This document shows, in pieces, positions 42,120 through 54,000 of a stretch of DNA of 64,000 bases. The notes below the pieces were generated by a model. The model saw only the letters and a list, made by a program, of their open reading frames with translations. It was not told the DNA's origin and made no database searches. Numbering within the stretch: the first letter of the stretch is position 1; each line of letters begins with the position of its first letter. The stretch is from Spirodela intermedia (taxonomy: Eukaryota > Streptophyta > Magnoliopsida > Alismatales > Araceae). Location of the stretch: the NCBI GenBank assembly GCA_902729315.2, contig LR746267.1, positions 5,457,386 through 5,521,385 of the forward strand, read 5' to 3'. The position numbers and the translations under genes were made by a program.

Positions 42120-45100
42120 CAGGTCCCTTTTTTGGGATCATGTGCCCTAATGTAGGCATGCCCCTTATGCCCCTCTCAATCTGCAACAATAATAAGTCAA
42201 TTTTATAGTTTTGTCTTTTTATGTTCACTAATTCTTCTATCGTCGATGATGAAACTAGGAATAAATATATGCTCATGCTCAAGCATCATGATTATTCATT
42301 AATCCTCTGCCCTCCAAAAACTATCAATCATATATTTATCCTCTCATTTATCTTAATGCTCTCATCCTTATAGAAAATAGAAAAATGATACAATTCATAA
42401 ACCATCATGTGAAAAAGCATAAGTAGAGTATTGAATGTGTACTCATCATATTCCTGTATTCTTTAGGTTTTAAACACTAATCTTCTTGCCCCTTTAATAT
42501 GATAATTGCTCAAATTATCTGAAAGTGACATCCCCACAATGTTGATCTATATGATGTTTCATATAGACTAGAGCCTTTTGGAGACAGTCTTTTAGTAGCT
42601 ATAGAATTTTATCTCATTCCTAGATTAAATTCTATATTTCTATGTTAGGTGTAAGAGGAGATCCATAATGCATTAATGTTGGTGGATCACGACCATACAC
42701 TACTTTAAAGGGTGTGGTCTACAAGGAAGTATGAAATGAGATGTTATAGTTGAATTCAGCCCAATGGAGTCAGTCACTCCATGTCGTTGGGTTCTCTAAT
42801 GTAAAGCAATGGAGGTAATTCTTCAGTCCTCTATTGACCACTTCAATTTGTCCATCATTTGGGATAGAATGAGGTGTTACATCGTAATAGTGACCCCTAT
42901 AACTTGAATAAAATTGGGACAGAACATAATTGTGAAGATTTTGTCACTATTAGAAAGAATTGAGGTAGGGACACCGTGAAGTTAATTTCTCAAATAAATA
43001 TCTTGGCAACTTCTTTGGTTTAAAGGGGTGTTTCAGTAGGAGAAAGTAATCATACTTAACCTCTCCACTACCAACACATGTTGATGAATTCTCCATTTCA
43101 TGCCCCTCCAATAGAACTGGTGTCAAATCTATTTTTATGTTCTAAGGTAACCTGTGTCCCAGTTGTCATGAAATTCTTTGAAACAGGTAAGGATGATGTT
43201 TGAATGAGATGGAAGCACCAAATGATCCTTGTAAAGTAACAGCCCATGCTTAACTATTAGTCCTTACAATATTACTTGTCAAATCCCAATTAATATGGTC
43301 TGCCTTCATCTCCCTAGAAATGTGCTTGATGTCCCTTATGCTATGCTTAGAGAGAATAGTGACACATAATTCACTAGTTACATATAGTCACAAAAGGGGA
43401 TCAATCACTTGATTATGTGCTCTTACTTTCGACATAATTTCAAAATCATACCTATTAACGTGATTAATCATTTTTGATATTAGGGTACGTCTGAATATTT
43501 TTTGTCGTCGTTAAGAAAATTCAGTAAATTTAAAATTCATAAATGGTAGAAAATAAGCCAATTTAGAAATATTTAATTTTATTAACACTTTTCATGTCAA
43601 ACATAGGGAAGAAAAAAAAATAGTTAAATACTTCTATGATTTTCAGTTGATAGATTAAACTTTTGGAAATTTTAACTGCAAAAAAAAGAAAAAAGATTAA
43701 ATTATTAAATTAGGGATTATGACAGTACCAAATGTCATCTAAAAAGAACATCCCCAAATTCAGAGTCATAAAAAATACGTCGACAATGTAGGAATTAAAT
43801 TGAATGGAGAAAGTAAGCTTTAGTTTGGATGGAGAAATTGTTTGTAACACAAAGTAGGATTGAACATAACTTTTAATTGAATGGAAAATAGTGAAAATCA
43901 TGCAAAGGTTCAAGTTTTTCAAAATAATAGGTTGCATGGTCATTTCTATCCGAATTATATCAATTTGAGTAGGCACAGTACATCGATCTGATTCTTGCAT
44001 CTTCTTTAGTCAATGAGTGATGAAGCTAGCAACTATCACTTGCTGAAATTAATTGATGACAATAGTTCGGTGACAATAGTATGTCGTGGCATCTAGAGAA
44101 GGATCCTTGGAATTTTTTTTTTACTATTTGTATCAAGCAAAGAATAGGATGAGTTTGTGGACAATGTTCAGCCTCTATAGCTGTTGAATGAGGAAGAAAT
44201 TGAGAAGAAATTTATCTTTTCTATTGGATAGATGATTTGGGCAAATCCGATGTTCATAGCTGCTGGAGGAGAGAGAATACTCTCCCAAACGGCAATAGAT
44301 TGATTATCATCGATTTTTCCTCTAAAACTATTTTTCCATCTTCCTATGTGTAAACTCTATTGATTTCATTGAATTATCCACCACATTTCTCACCATATTC
44401 ATTATGCTCATTGATGTAGAAAATCTGAAAAACCTTTTAGTCCCATATTGAAAATTCCTGTGAATTTTGGGCATATATAGGGAACACAATAATTTCTGAA
44501 TATCTCCACCAAAACAATTAAGGTCGGGCCATGATGGAGGTCATGCATTAATCATATGTTCCACATGAATATCATTTTTCTTAAATTATTATTTTTATCA
44601 TAATAAGTTTATAAAAAATCAATAAAAAATCAGGAAAAATTGCAATTAATGCAAAATCATTCTAAAAATAATAATAATGATCAATAAAATCTCTCAACAT
44701 AGTTCTGATCAATTTCAATATGTAATTTCTAGGAATTAACATCAAAATCACATAAATAAGGTTAACTCATTTTTTATAAATTAAAGTAATTTGTAGATAT
44801 TTCTAAAAAATAAAAAATCAATTATAAAATACTAAACATATTATCATGTAATTAATGAGAGTTATTAGGGTGGTACCTGAAGCTGCTATAGGAGGTGCTT
44901 GAGGCTATTCTAATCCATCATGATAACGAAATGTCTGGATAATAAATAGTTGCACCTTTTTGTACAATCATTACTATGGCTAAAAGTTGTCATTCATAGA
45001 CTAGTTTGAGTCTTTTTTTTTGTAGAAAGAGTTTGGGCAATAAATTCATCATTGCTCTTGTATTAATAGAACTCTTCCATAACTTATGTGTCGATTTGTC

Positions 45101-46030
45101 ATATAATAGGTTTGGAATAATTCGATAGAGTTAAGACCAGTCTCTTCATCATAGATTATTTGAAGAGTCTCCTAATTCCATGTGAATGTATCCCTTTTTA
45201 ACTACTATGTCAATGCCCAAGTTATGCCCCCATATCCTAAAAAAAATATTGGTGAGGTTTGGCTAGTAAAGCATTACTATAATTTTATCTTGATTCACCA
45301 TGACTTGATTAGTTGAAATCTATAGCCTTAAGTAATCAAGGTCCTTTTAGCCATACTTACATTTTGGAAAATTAATATGAAGTTGATTTGCTGATAAGAG
45401 TACAAATACTTGTGGAAAATGGTATTCATGATCTTCCTTGCTACTAATAAAAATAAGTATGTCATCAAAAAACCCAGGACACATTTGTGTCTAAGATGGT
45501 GAAATATTTGGTTCATTAGGGACTAAAAAGTGGGCAAGGTATTGGTCAGCCCAAACACCAACACTAAGAATTCATAATGACCCTTATGTGTATGAAAGGC
45601 TGACTTCTATGTCTCTAGGCCTCATCCTTATCTAGTGATAACCTAATTTGAGATCTAGTTTTGGAAAAAAGATTTACCATAAAGTTTATTGAGAAGTTCC
45701 TCCACTATGGGAATCAAAAATCAATTTAGGATAGTGCCTTATTGAGAGCCCTTTAATTCACAGAAAACCTCCAACTGTCATCCTATTTTTTGATCAAAAG
45801 AATTGGGCTGGGGAGGGGGATGGGAGGTTGTTGAATAATCATTGCCGCACTCATCTCTTACACTAACCTTTCAATCTCTTTCTTTTGGAAGTGTGAGTAG
45901 CAATAAGGTTGAAAATTAATCAATTGGGTACCTAATGTAAGGTTGATTGTGTGATCCACTTGTCTATTAGGTGGTAATTCTTCTACTTTTCTATAATGTT
46001 GATTTTCTACCTTGAACCAATGGTGTTAGA
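42120..46030 (-). mobile_element. Decayed Ty3/gypsy pol (RT, RNase H, integrase)
   Basis: Fragments on - run in gypsy order. Reverse transcriptase: IPIVEELLNKLYGKSFF near 45715, GHYEFLVLVFGLTN near 45570 and FFDDILIF near 45460, the catalytic box. Integrase: FYWRGMKWRIHQHV near 43080 and TTPFKVVYGRDPPTLMHYG at 42665-42722. A C-terminal piece, LQKALVYMKHHIDQHCGDVTF, lies near 42530-42600. Many stops and frameshifts show it is dead. The C-terminal piece runs straight into the polypurine tract and repeat A, which supports A being its 3' LTR. Confidence 0.85.
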
Positions 46031-47500
46031 AATTTTATTGTCTCCCTATCAGCCGATGTTATTGATGAACTCGAATTAGAGGTTAAATATGTCATCGTGA
46101 TGTAATCAAGTTTATGTAAATAATATTTATAAAACCTCACTCTTCTATTTAGGGTAAGTAAGGGTCGATCCTCAAGGAGCGTGGGTAATGAGAGTACAAA
46201 TTTTAGTTAATTTTATTTCTTATATACATATATATAGATATACTTGAGATTGTGAAAGTCGAAATTAATCTAACAAGGGTGGAGACAAAGAAAACAAAAA
46301 ACATGACAAAGGGGAGAGAATAGATCTAACGTAATGAAATGATAAAATAAATAGTAAAACTAGTTCAAACTAACAGTTGATCTATCCATAGAGGGGATTA
46401 CAAGGGTGCCCCAAATCTAGATCTTGCACAAACTTTGTTGTGCACGAGTCTTAGGCTGTGTGATGCTTGACCCATAATGATCTTGATATGCTCCAGGTAA
46501 TCTCTTCTCCATGATGATCTTAGGCACGAGAATGTCATTGACCAAGTCTTGATTTTCCTCTTATTTCCTTCGACTAACTACTACTAGAGAGAGAGCTAAA
46601 AAACACCCTCCAAGAAAGGGGCGAGAGGCCTTATACTTCTAGATACTTAGGCACCCCTAATAAATGGTTATGATTAATAATCAACTCTCTTGGTGGACGG
46701 CCCAGATTTTTTCATGAAGATGGCGCTCTAATCCCCCTCTTCATCTTATCTTAAGGTGCCCTAAGATGAGTGGCCTAGATTTCATCTCTTGATAACCCTT
46801 TTAAGTCTAAATGAGTTAGGCCAAAGTGATGCCCTCTCTTAAGCCCATAAATATATTAGGCCAGCCCTCTCCATAAGACTTGGGCTGAAGACTTGGGCTT
46901 TTTCCATTTCTTCTAACTCATAATAAGAGGTCACTTAGTTCTTGTATCAAATAATGATCAAGAAAATATAAGAGAATCACCACTTGACTTTATAAACGTC
47001 AAGTGGGGTTAGTCTCATAATATTAATAAAATAAGTAAAATAATATGTATTTAAACTTAAATGATGAAATATTATGAATGTTTTAATGAGTCGGTAACAC
47101 ATATATAATTATATTCTCTACCCACTAATTAGCATCTATATATAAAATATTAATACATAGATGCAACTACTAATTTAGAATTATTAGTTATATGTAGTTG
47201 ATGAAGTTATATCATCCATGAGTGACCTTTAGTGATGTCATGAACTAGTACATTCAATGAGATTCTCAATTTACTTAAACTTGGGTCACCTTAAAAGAGT
47301 CATCTACTTGTTCTCATATAGAAACTTCATAGATAAGTGGCTCGATCATAGTCCATGGGGCCTAGGGACCTTAGCTGCTGCATCCTTATTGTACATTTTA
47401 CTACCCAAACCAAGAGGTAGAAAATCTTGTGCCACCCTCTGTCCTTACATCTCTATCATTGTTCCATTGCAAATGCCTCTACCACAAAGTCAAGATCCAT
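46030..47500. other. Non-coding interval within the nested gypsy block
   Basis: AT-rich sequence between the reverse transcriptase and gag relics, where protease would be expected. A GGGTCGATCCTCAAGGAG segment near 46169 resembles sequence found in plant gypsy LTRs, so a nested LTR is possible. No gene is recognised. Confidence 0.45.
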
Positions 47501-48885
47501 TCTTCAAGAATATTCCATAGCTTGTCATGTATGAAAGGGTTAATTGAATTTTGTGACTAATTCATTGCATATGAAATTACGCATCACCCCATAGTCATTA
47601 AGTATCATATCTTCCATTAAGCCTATCACCAGATTTAATGATATCTCTATAGATTTTGGAGGGTTTCCTCTTTCTGGTCCTCTGTCTCCTTGTCCTTTAT
47701 ATCCCACCATTGGTTCTTAGCAACATCTCTATCATTTTTCTCTTCTTCATTAACCAGGAGAATTTGGAAAAGGCATTTACACCTATTTCTTAGACCACAC
47801 TAGCTACTATAGTGAAAATAAAGGCCTTTTTCTCTACATACTTATAGCTCTGCTTCTATCAAATTTATCCTCTTATTTCTTGTTCCTATGGCAACCTTTA
47901 GATTTCACCTTCTTGGATGATATCCCACTATTGGAGCAATCATTGACCTAATTTGCTGATACTAATTTGGACATGTATCTTGTATGTCCAGTTGTTCATT
48001 TCTTCACCCTGTATTTGCTATTGGGCATTGTACCATTTTTAGCTATTTGGAAATCCTTAAAATCCAATGCTCAAGTCTCTATTTAGCCCTTTGAGAAAAA
48101 TCCATAATCTCACACAACCCCACAACTCTACACATACTCAATTCAACTTGTATTTTTTCTTTAAGGCCCTTGATATAGTTGCTCTCCATTATCATGTCTA
48201 GCATGCCTTTGAGAAAACTTGATATTACCTCAAAAGCCTTTTCATATACAGTCACTATTCCCTCTTGTCAGAGATGTAGAAATTGTTGGTATACATTGCT
48301 CAAAGAGAATGAGCCAAAACATATGAGTAATTGTTACTTAAGGTCCGACCAGCTCATGAAAGAGTAAGGTTCTACTGTACATAGATACTATATTAAGCCA
48401 TCACCTTCAAACTCAAACTTGCCTCCTCCATCTGTTCGTCCATTCCTAATTGATGCATCTTGAAATAAAGTTCAACATGAAATATCCATCCATCTGTGTT
48501 GGCCCTGCTGAAAGGGAGAAGTTCTCATTGTCTTCTTGATTTTCCACTCTACACCTGTGTTGAGTTCAGGTGGTATGCTGGATATTATTTCATCATGTGA
48601 TTTCATCACTAGATGAGGAGATTAGTGCACGTGCTAGGTCAGTCCATGGTCCACCATCGAGTCCCCCTTTGTCATGGACTGCAATCCTTTCTCTCACTTT
48701 CTTTCATCATTGGAGTAGATAATTAAACATATTGGAGAAGTCATCTAATAGTTTTTTACTATCTTCCCATGATTGCCATGTTTTTTCTTTCAGGATGATG
48801 AGGATAATTTTGATCCATTTTGATCTCATTCTCAACAGATTCTTGGCGATTATCTAAGAACTTTAATGCCATCTCTTCCTGGTCA
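47500..48885 (-). mobile_element. Decayed gypsy gag region
   Basis: On - there is gag-like sequence: a GWIFHVELYFKMHQLG-like segment near 48490, EEASLSLK near 48420, YQQFLHL-like residues near 48280, and a GLKE-type stretch near 48170. These fit the retrotransposon gag domain (W-x-F-x-x-E-x-Y-F). Frames are broken. It follows the primer-binding site at 48889 and precedes the polymerase relic, as expected for a - strand element. Confidence 0.65.
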
Positions 48886-48888
48886 TCA

Positions 48889-48900
48889 GCCCTGATACCA
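48889..48900 (-). other. Retrotransposon primer-binding site (initiator-Met tRNA type)
   Basis: GCCCTGATACCA on + is TGGTATCAGGGC on -, one base from the common plant PBS TGGTATCAGAGC. It sits three bases from the LTR-like end at 48904. Confidence 0.8.
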
Positions 48901-48903
48901 AAA

Positions 48904-49240
48904 TGGTAAGACTCCTTCCTCCAGCTGCCAAGGGTTGACAAACAGAAATAAGAATAAATTTGATACATATTCAAGTAGAACATAAAATAAATAGGTTTCC
49001 ATAGAACCCCAATAGAACCTAGGAAGTAGTTCAAGAAACTTCGCCCCCATCCCCCCAGCTCAACTGAGCCCTAGAGTTTTCCAAAAGATATCACTCTCAT
49101 TTGTTCAAGGGGATCTTAATACCCTAACCTTACAATGACCTATTTTCCCCTCTTCCCCCTTTACTTTCCTATCCCTCTATTCTTTATTTCTATCTTCAAC
49201 TACAAGTGGTCATCATAGCCTTACCATATTCCTCTCTTGG
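48904..49240 (-). repeat. 5' LTR-like sequence next to the PBS
   Basis: Starts TGGTAAGACTCC beside the PBS, and its first 130 bases match 39926-40055. The far end is uncertain; repeat B or its flank begins by 49.25-49.45 kb. Confidence 0.55.
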
Positions 49241-49450
49241 GCCCCATTTGATGGATTTTTGTATTTAAATAAATATACATGTTATAGAAAATATGAAAAA
49301 TTTACGAAATTAGACATGTTTTTAGGGTATTGTTCATAAATTATGCTTCACCTATTTTATGTATAATTAAATGTCACTTTCTACCAAGTTAAATATTAAT
49401 TGTCTAGATTTTGTCATACTTAACATGTAGAATTTGCATGTTATCACTCC

Positions 49451-51086
49451 CTGCCACCTATCTCTCTTTGTATCTTTCATTGTCTTCCTCTTAGTTTATA
49501 AATCTCTTTTCATATGCCTTTCTTCCACTCATTTGTCTCATTTTAATCTCTTCCTTTTTATACTTGGCCTTCTCTTCCCTTTTCCTCAACTTGTCTCTTA
49601 CTTTCTCTCTCCCTCTCCCTCTCCCTCTTTATCTCTCTCCCCAATATATCTTCTAATAAGTCTTAATTATCATGAGTTAATAATTAGTTAATACTATATA
49701 TTATACCTTAACTCTTGATAAATAGTTTTATATTTATGTTAAATCAAAAAGTATATTTTTAATATTTAATATATATTTTTTAGTTAATTATGTGACTTTA
49801 TATGATTTTTAAATTTATATTTTTTAGTATAAATAAATATAAATAAAATAAAATAATATCAAAAATACCCCTATAGTATTAAAAGAAAATGTGGTCATGA
49901 GCTCACTATTTCAAGAGTATTTTGGTCATTTGTTAACCCTTTCTCATGCAGCTAGATGACCGGTGAAAGTTCAAATTTCACTAAAGTCAAAATTTACAAT
50001 TTTATTTATTGTAGCTTGTTATTCTTTTCTAAATTGCTGGTCAATAACTAAGGCACCAAAATCACTTCATCATTAACGGACATTTCATTAATGTCATTTA
50101 TGGATTATCTTTACCAAGTGATAAAGGATTCTAGATAAAAAGATCACAAATTAATTAAGAAAATCATCTCTAGTTGATCGACGAACACACTAGCATTGAG
50201 AATAGAATGATCTACTAAGAGAGGAGTCATCACCTCTTCAGAGTGTATCAAATGCGATACAAGCCTCTTCTTACTACATGGACCTAAGGATGAAGCCCCC
50301 CCTCAAACTCACTCTACTTTCATCCAACTCATCTCTGCTAGGTGATAGTCGCAAAAGAATCTATTGCCACTAAACTTCCATTCCACTGGGTAACAATTGC
50401 ATGAGACACTTCATTGACCTCCACCATCAATGTCTAGACTTCACAAGAGCATTTAGAGTTTGCCCATGTTGTGTATGTCCTAGGAGAGCCTCTAGGGTCA
50501 TAAACATTACACAAAAATCCTCCGAACATCCAAAATTCTAGCAATCATTACCATGACATCACTATTTTACCTATTTTAAACTTAGTTACTCTTTAAATTA
50601 GTAAGAATTTGTATGATTTTAAATTTCAAAACTCTTCTTTACTCAATTACGATTCTTTGGCATTTATAGATCAAGTTAATCAATTAAATCATCTATAATT
50701 GTGTATGTAATAAACACCAAGAGGAACTGTGTTTTTGCCCAAATCATTATTTGTTGGGTGTTAACATTATCCTAACATCAGCACACAAATTTCTTTTTTT
50801 CCATGAATTTTTAAATTTATTTTCTTTAGATCATTTAGTCCAAAAATCATAAAACATCGTATTCTTTGACAAACATTTTAAAATTTTACAATATTATCTT
50901 ATATCTCTATGATTAAGTTAGGAAATTATCACTATTTTTAGAGCTTTTATCAAAATTTAATTAATATATTCATTCTTAAATACTTCTAAAAATCTAAAAA
51001 TTAGTATTTTTTAATTTTATAAATTTTAAATTTATGTAATTTATTATACAAAGATTAAATCATGTCACTTTCTCTTGTGGTAATTC
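49451..51086 (+). mobile_element. Gypsy LTR-like repeat B, probably solo
   Basis: Begins TGCCACC like repeat C at 62454 and ends ATCATGTCA, the counterpart of the left end of repeat A. Shared segments include the ATCATGAGTTAATAATTA region (49669), the CATCACCTC...ACATGGACCTAA segment (50230-50287) and the AT-rich terminal 280 bases. It lacks the integrase piece and the GC-rich block seen in A and C. Orientation is opposite to A. Confidence 0.6.
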
Positions 51087-51117
51087 GTCTCTAACTGTTT
51101 TTAACAACATATTTTTT

Positions 51118-51880
51118 CCCCGATGTCATTGTTGGAGACATGTACTTGTCAATAGCACAAGATTATGGTCTTGAGAATACCCTACACTGAAAGCAAAATA
51201 GCCTCCTGGCTAATGCCCATTTTCTCTACATTTCCCATATACTTTCTTTTTTGGTTATTTTACTTCTGCAATAAATCAGTTGGACTGTTTCCCATTTTTC
51301 AGAAACAGCCAAAGAGAAAAAAACTGCAGAAGTTCCATCATTCTCCTATTCATCTCTCACTCTCTCTCCCCTCTCTATATTTAAAAGGGACTAGAGTAGG
51401 AGAAACGTGGCAGAATGTAGATTTTTGTGAGGCAGTGAGAAAGTGTGAGAAACAAGATTTGGTGTGAGAGGAAGAGGGTAGGTTTCTATGAAATTCATTT
51501 TAATCTCTCCCTCTCTCTCTCGTTGTCTATAGTCATTCTTAGGTGAGAAAACGGCATAGAGTTTTTGGAGAATCATGAAGTGATTCCACAACTTTTTTGG
51601 TAAGGGAGTTTCAGTATAAACACAAAAGGTTTATCTTGAGTACACTACCTTTAGAAGGAAGACATTGAATATCTTGAGTACACTCCATTTGTTCTTCCAT
51701 CTAAAAAAATATGTGTAGCTCTCTTGGTTGATTTAGGAGGATTTCCTCAAGCACCGTAAATCCCATTTCATTACTCTTGGCACTTTTATCTTGATAATTT
51801 TGACTTGATAGATTGAAGACATCAATTCTGAATAGGTAACATATTTTCCTACTTGCCTGGTGCTATAGGTATTTTTGCAC
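51118..51880 (+). repeat. LTR- or promoter-like direct repeat, copy 1
   Basis: Related to 56045-56820 in the same orientation: GACATGTACTTGTCA (51137; 56076), a TTAAAAGGGA TATA-like segment (51379; 56326), an AGAAACGTGG box (51401; 56345), and TAGGTAACATATTTT (51834; 56771). The TGTTGGA start, TATA-like box and 600-800 base length suggest copia LTRs, but no polymerase sequence lies between the copies. Confidence 0.6.
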
Positions 51881-53680
51881 TTCTGTTTTTAAAATGTGTA
51901 GTTTTAGAGCTACATTTGTGTCACCGTATTAAATCTACTGTTGTTAAACTGTAGCTGTGTTGATTATTCACTTGTTTTACTCGTCACCCATTAATTCAAC
52001 CTCGGATGATCCAGTCGCTTTAATAGTACATGACCTATTTACCAGTCTAGAGCTGGAGGCCGCAAGATTGATCAGGGCCCAGGCCAACGGAGTAACTGTA
52101 AGCGGGTAGGGAGTTCAAGGAAGCAAGGAGCTCTGACTTCTTTGTTAGAATCAGAACTGTGTCATTGAGAAACAATGGATTTGGCCACCAGATCTTTCTC
52201 TGGTGAGTATTGGATCATGGAAGGGTGTAGCAGTGCGTCTATACTGAGGGTGGCTTTTGAGGGGGGAGAAGAGGTTCCTCACTAGAAAGAGAAGAAAAAC
52301 CTATTTCAGCCTACCGTTTTCGAGTCTGCAAAGCCTACTCGCTCTCTCGCTCTCCTTCTCTGTCCCTCCTCCCTCGTCGATTTGTTGTAATGATCAAACC
52401 AATTGACTGTTCCCAATTCCTAGGGATTCAAACTTCTTTCCTTCTTCGCTATCTTTTTGTGTCAAGGAAAGACATCCAATTCATCTTAAAAAGTTTTCTC
52501 CCTGTCAGTTCTACTGGAAGAAATGTCTCTTTAGCTCTCTCAGTGGGGACATAAGAGCATTTGTATAAAAATGTGAATCCTAGTACGCCATTTTTTTGTG
52601 CCTTTTCATTCGCATCCTATCTTGCCGTATGTGTGTGCTTGTTTATAGTTTTTCTGTGCACGTTCATGGATTTGACTGCACTTGCGGGTATGAATACGCG
52701 TGTATTATCAAAACAGTAAAGTTGGACTTCGCTATTTCATACTTTGGGAGCTGCTTGTACTCCACACAGTTACTGCTTCTGGTGGACGAAACCAGGATTA
52801 GCTTGCAGCTTGCACAATGAATGTCGATGTATAGCCTCGTCCTTTGTAATGATACCCGAATAGATCGATTAGCCTAATAAGACCCACTCTTTTTCGGCAT
52901 CGGTTTTCGTTAGGGCTATTTAGAAAGATTTCTTGCTATAAAATGCGATCGTACCTTATGCCGACTAAGAATGTCCATTAGGAATAAGTAGCCGATTAGC
53001 TTCCCAGATGCGTTGTTACAAAGTTAGGGGCCTGGTTCCACTCGGACCTGTATCTCTGCGGGGGATACACTGAATCCCGCGCGCTAATCTTAGAGCTCAA
53101 CGGACACATGTCTCTCCGTAACAGGACCACGTTGACTCCACGAATCATCAAGAATTTGAGATACAATTGTGACATTACCTCAGCAAAGGTTATGATGCAT
53201 TCCGTAATCAGGTTGATCACCAATTCAGCACCTTCAAATATCTTACGCTGCATGGGTTCTTCATCTCTTTATGCCTCATTTATCAGAGCCATTAGTTTTG
53301 GTTACATAAACTGGTCCACAACATTTACATAAACTCAATCCTGAAACGAATTGGTCATATGTGATGTTTAGTCTATCTAGTCGATATAACGCGATGGCCA
53401 TGGAACTAATACAAACAAAATGAGGCCTAGCACCACGAGGAGAGCGTTTCAAACTACTACCAGCTCATAATCATTTGAGCCTTACATAGACGCACTCATT
53501 CATTAATTATGAAGGAAAATAACAAAGGGATTATCAAATAGCAAGTCGAACAATCAGAATTGCGTCTATTGAGAACATACTAATCAATTAAAGTGCATTA
53601 AATTCTGCTGACTTATATCGGCTGGATTAAGGTGGAGTCATTCAGAAAGCAACGGAATGTCAAAATAATAGAAATCATAT
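51880..53680. other. Unassigned interval, no gene recognised
   Basis: More balanced composition than the surrounding transposon DNA. Open frames at 52596-52820 (+) and 53253-52996 (-) cannot be tied to a family. The segment 52700-52860 has the look of a 3' untranslated region, which is only an impression. Confidence 0.35.
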
Positions 53681-53689
53681 TCATAATTT

Positions 53690-54000
53690 GTGTTTACGAC
53701 GAGGCCACCATCATAACGTTTCCGTAATGAAACACATCAATAGGTTCCTGCGACAGGATCGGATGATCCCGAATCCATCTCCAGGAGGAAATGGAACAAT
53801 TTAAGAGCAAAGATTAAAAACGGGAGGTTAAAAAGCGAAGAAAATTTTACAAATAATATGTGAAAATTTCTGTGTTTATGAGGACGCCACGTCATAATGC
53901 TCCCGTAACGAAACACATCAATAGGTTCCCGTTGCACGATCCGATGGCCGGCAATCCATCTCGAGGAAAAAACGCAGCAACTTAAGAGCAGAGAAAATCC
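53690..54000 (+). repeat. Tandem duplication, period about 175-180 bases
   Basis: ACACATCAATAGGTTCC occurs at 53731 and 53911, each followed by a GATC(G/C)GATG segment, a CCATCTC(C/G)AGGA segment and AAGAGCA. A single equivalent lies at about 37937-38015 in block copy 1. Confidence 0.85.
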
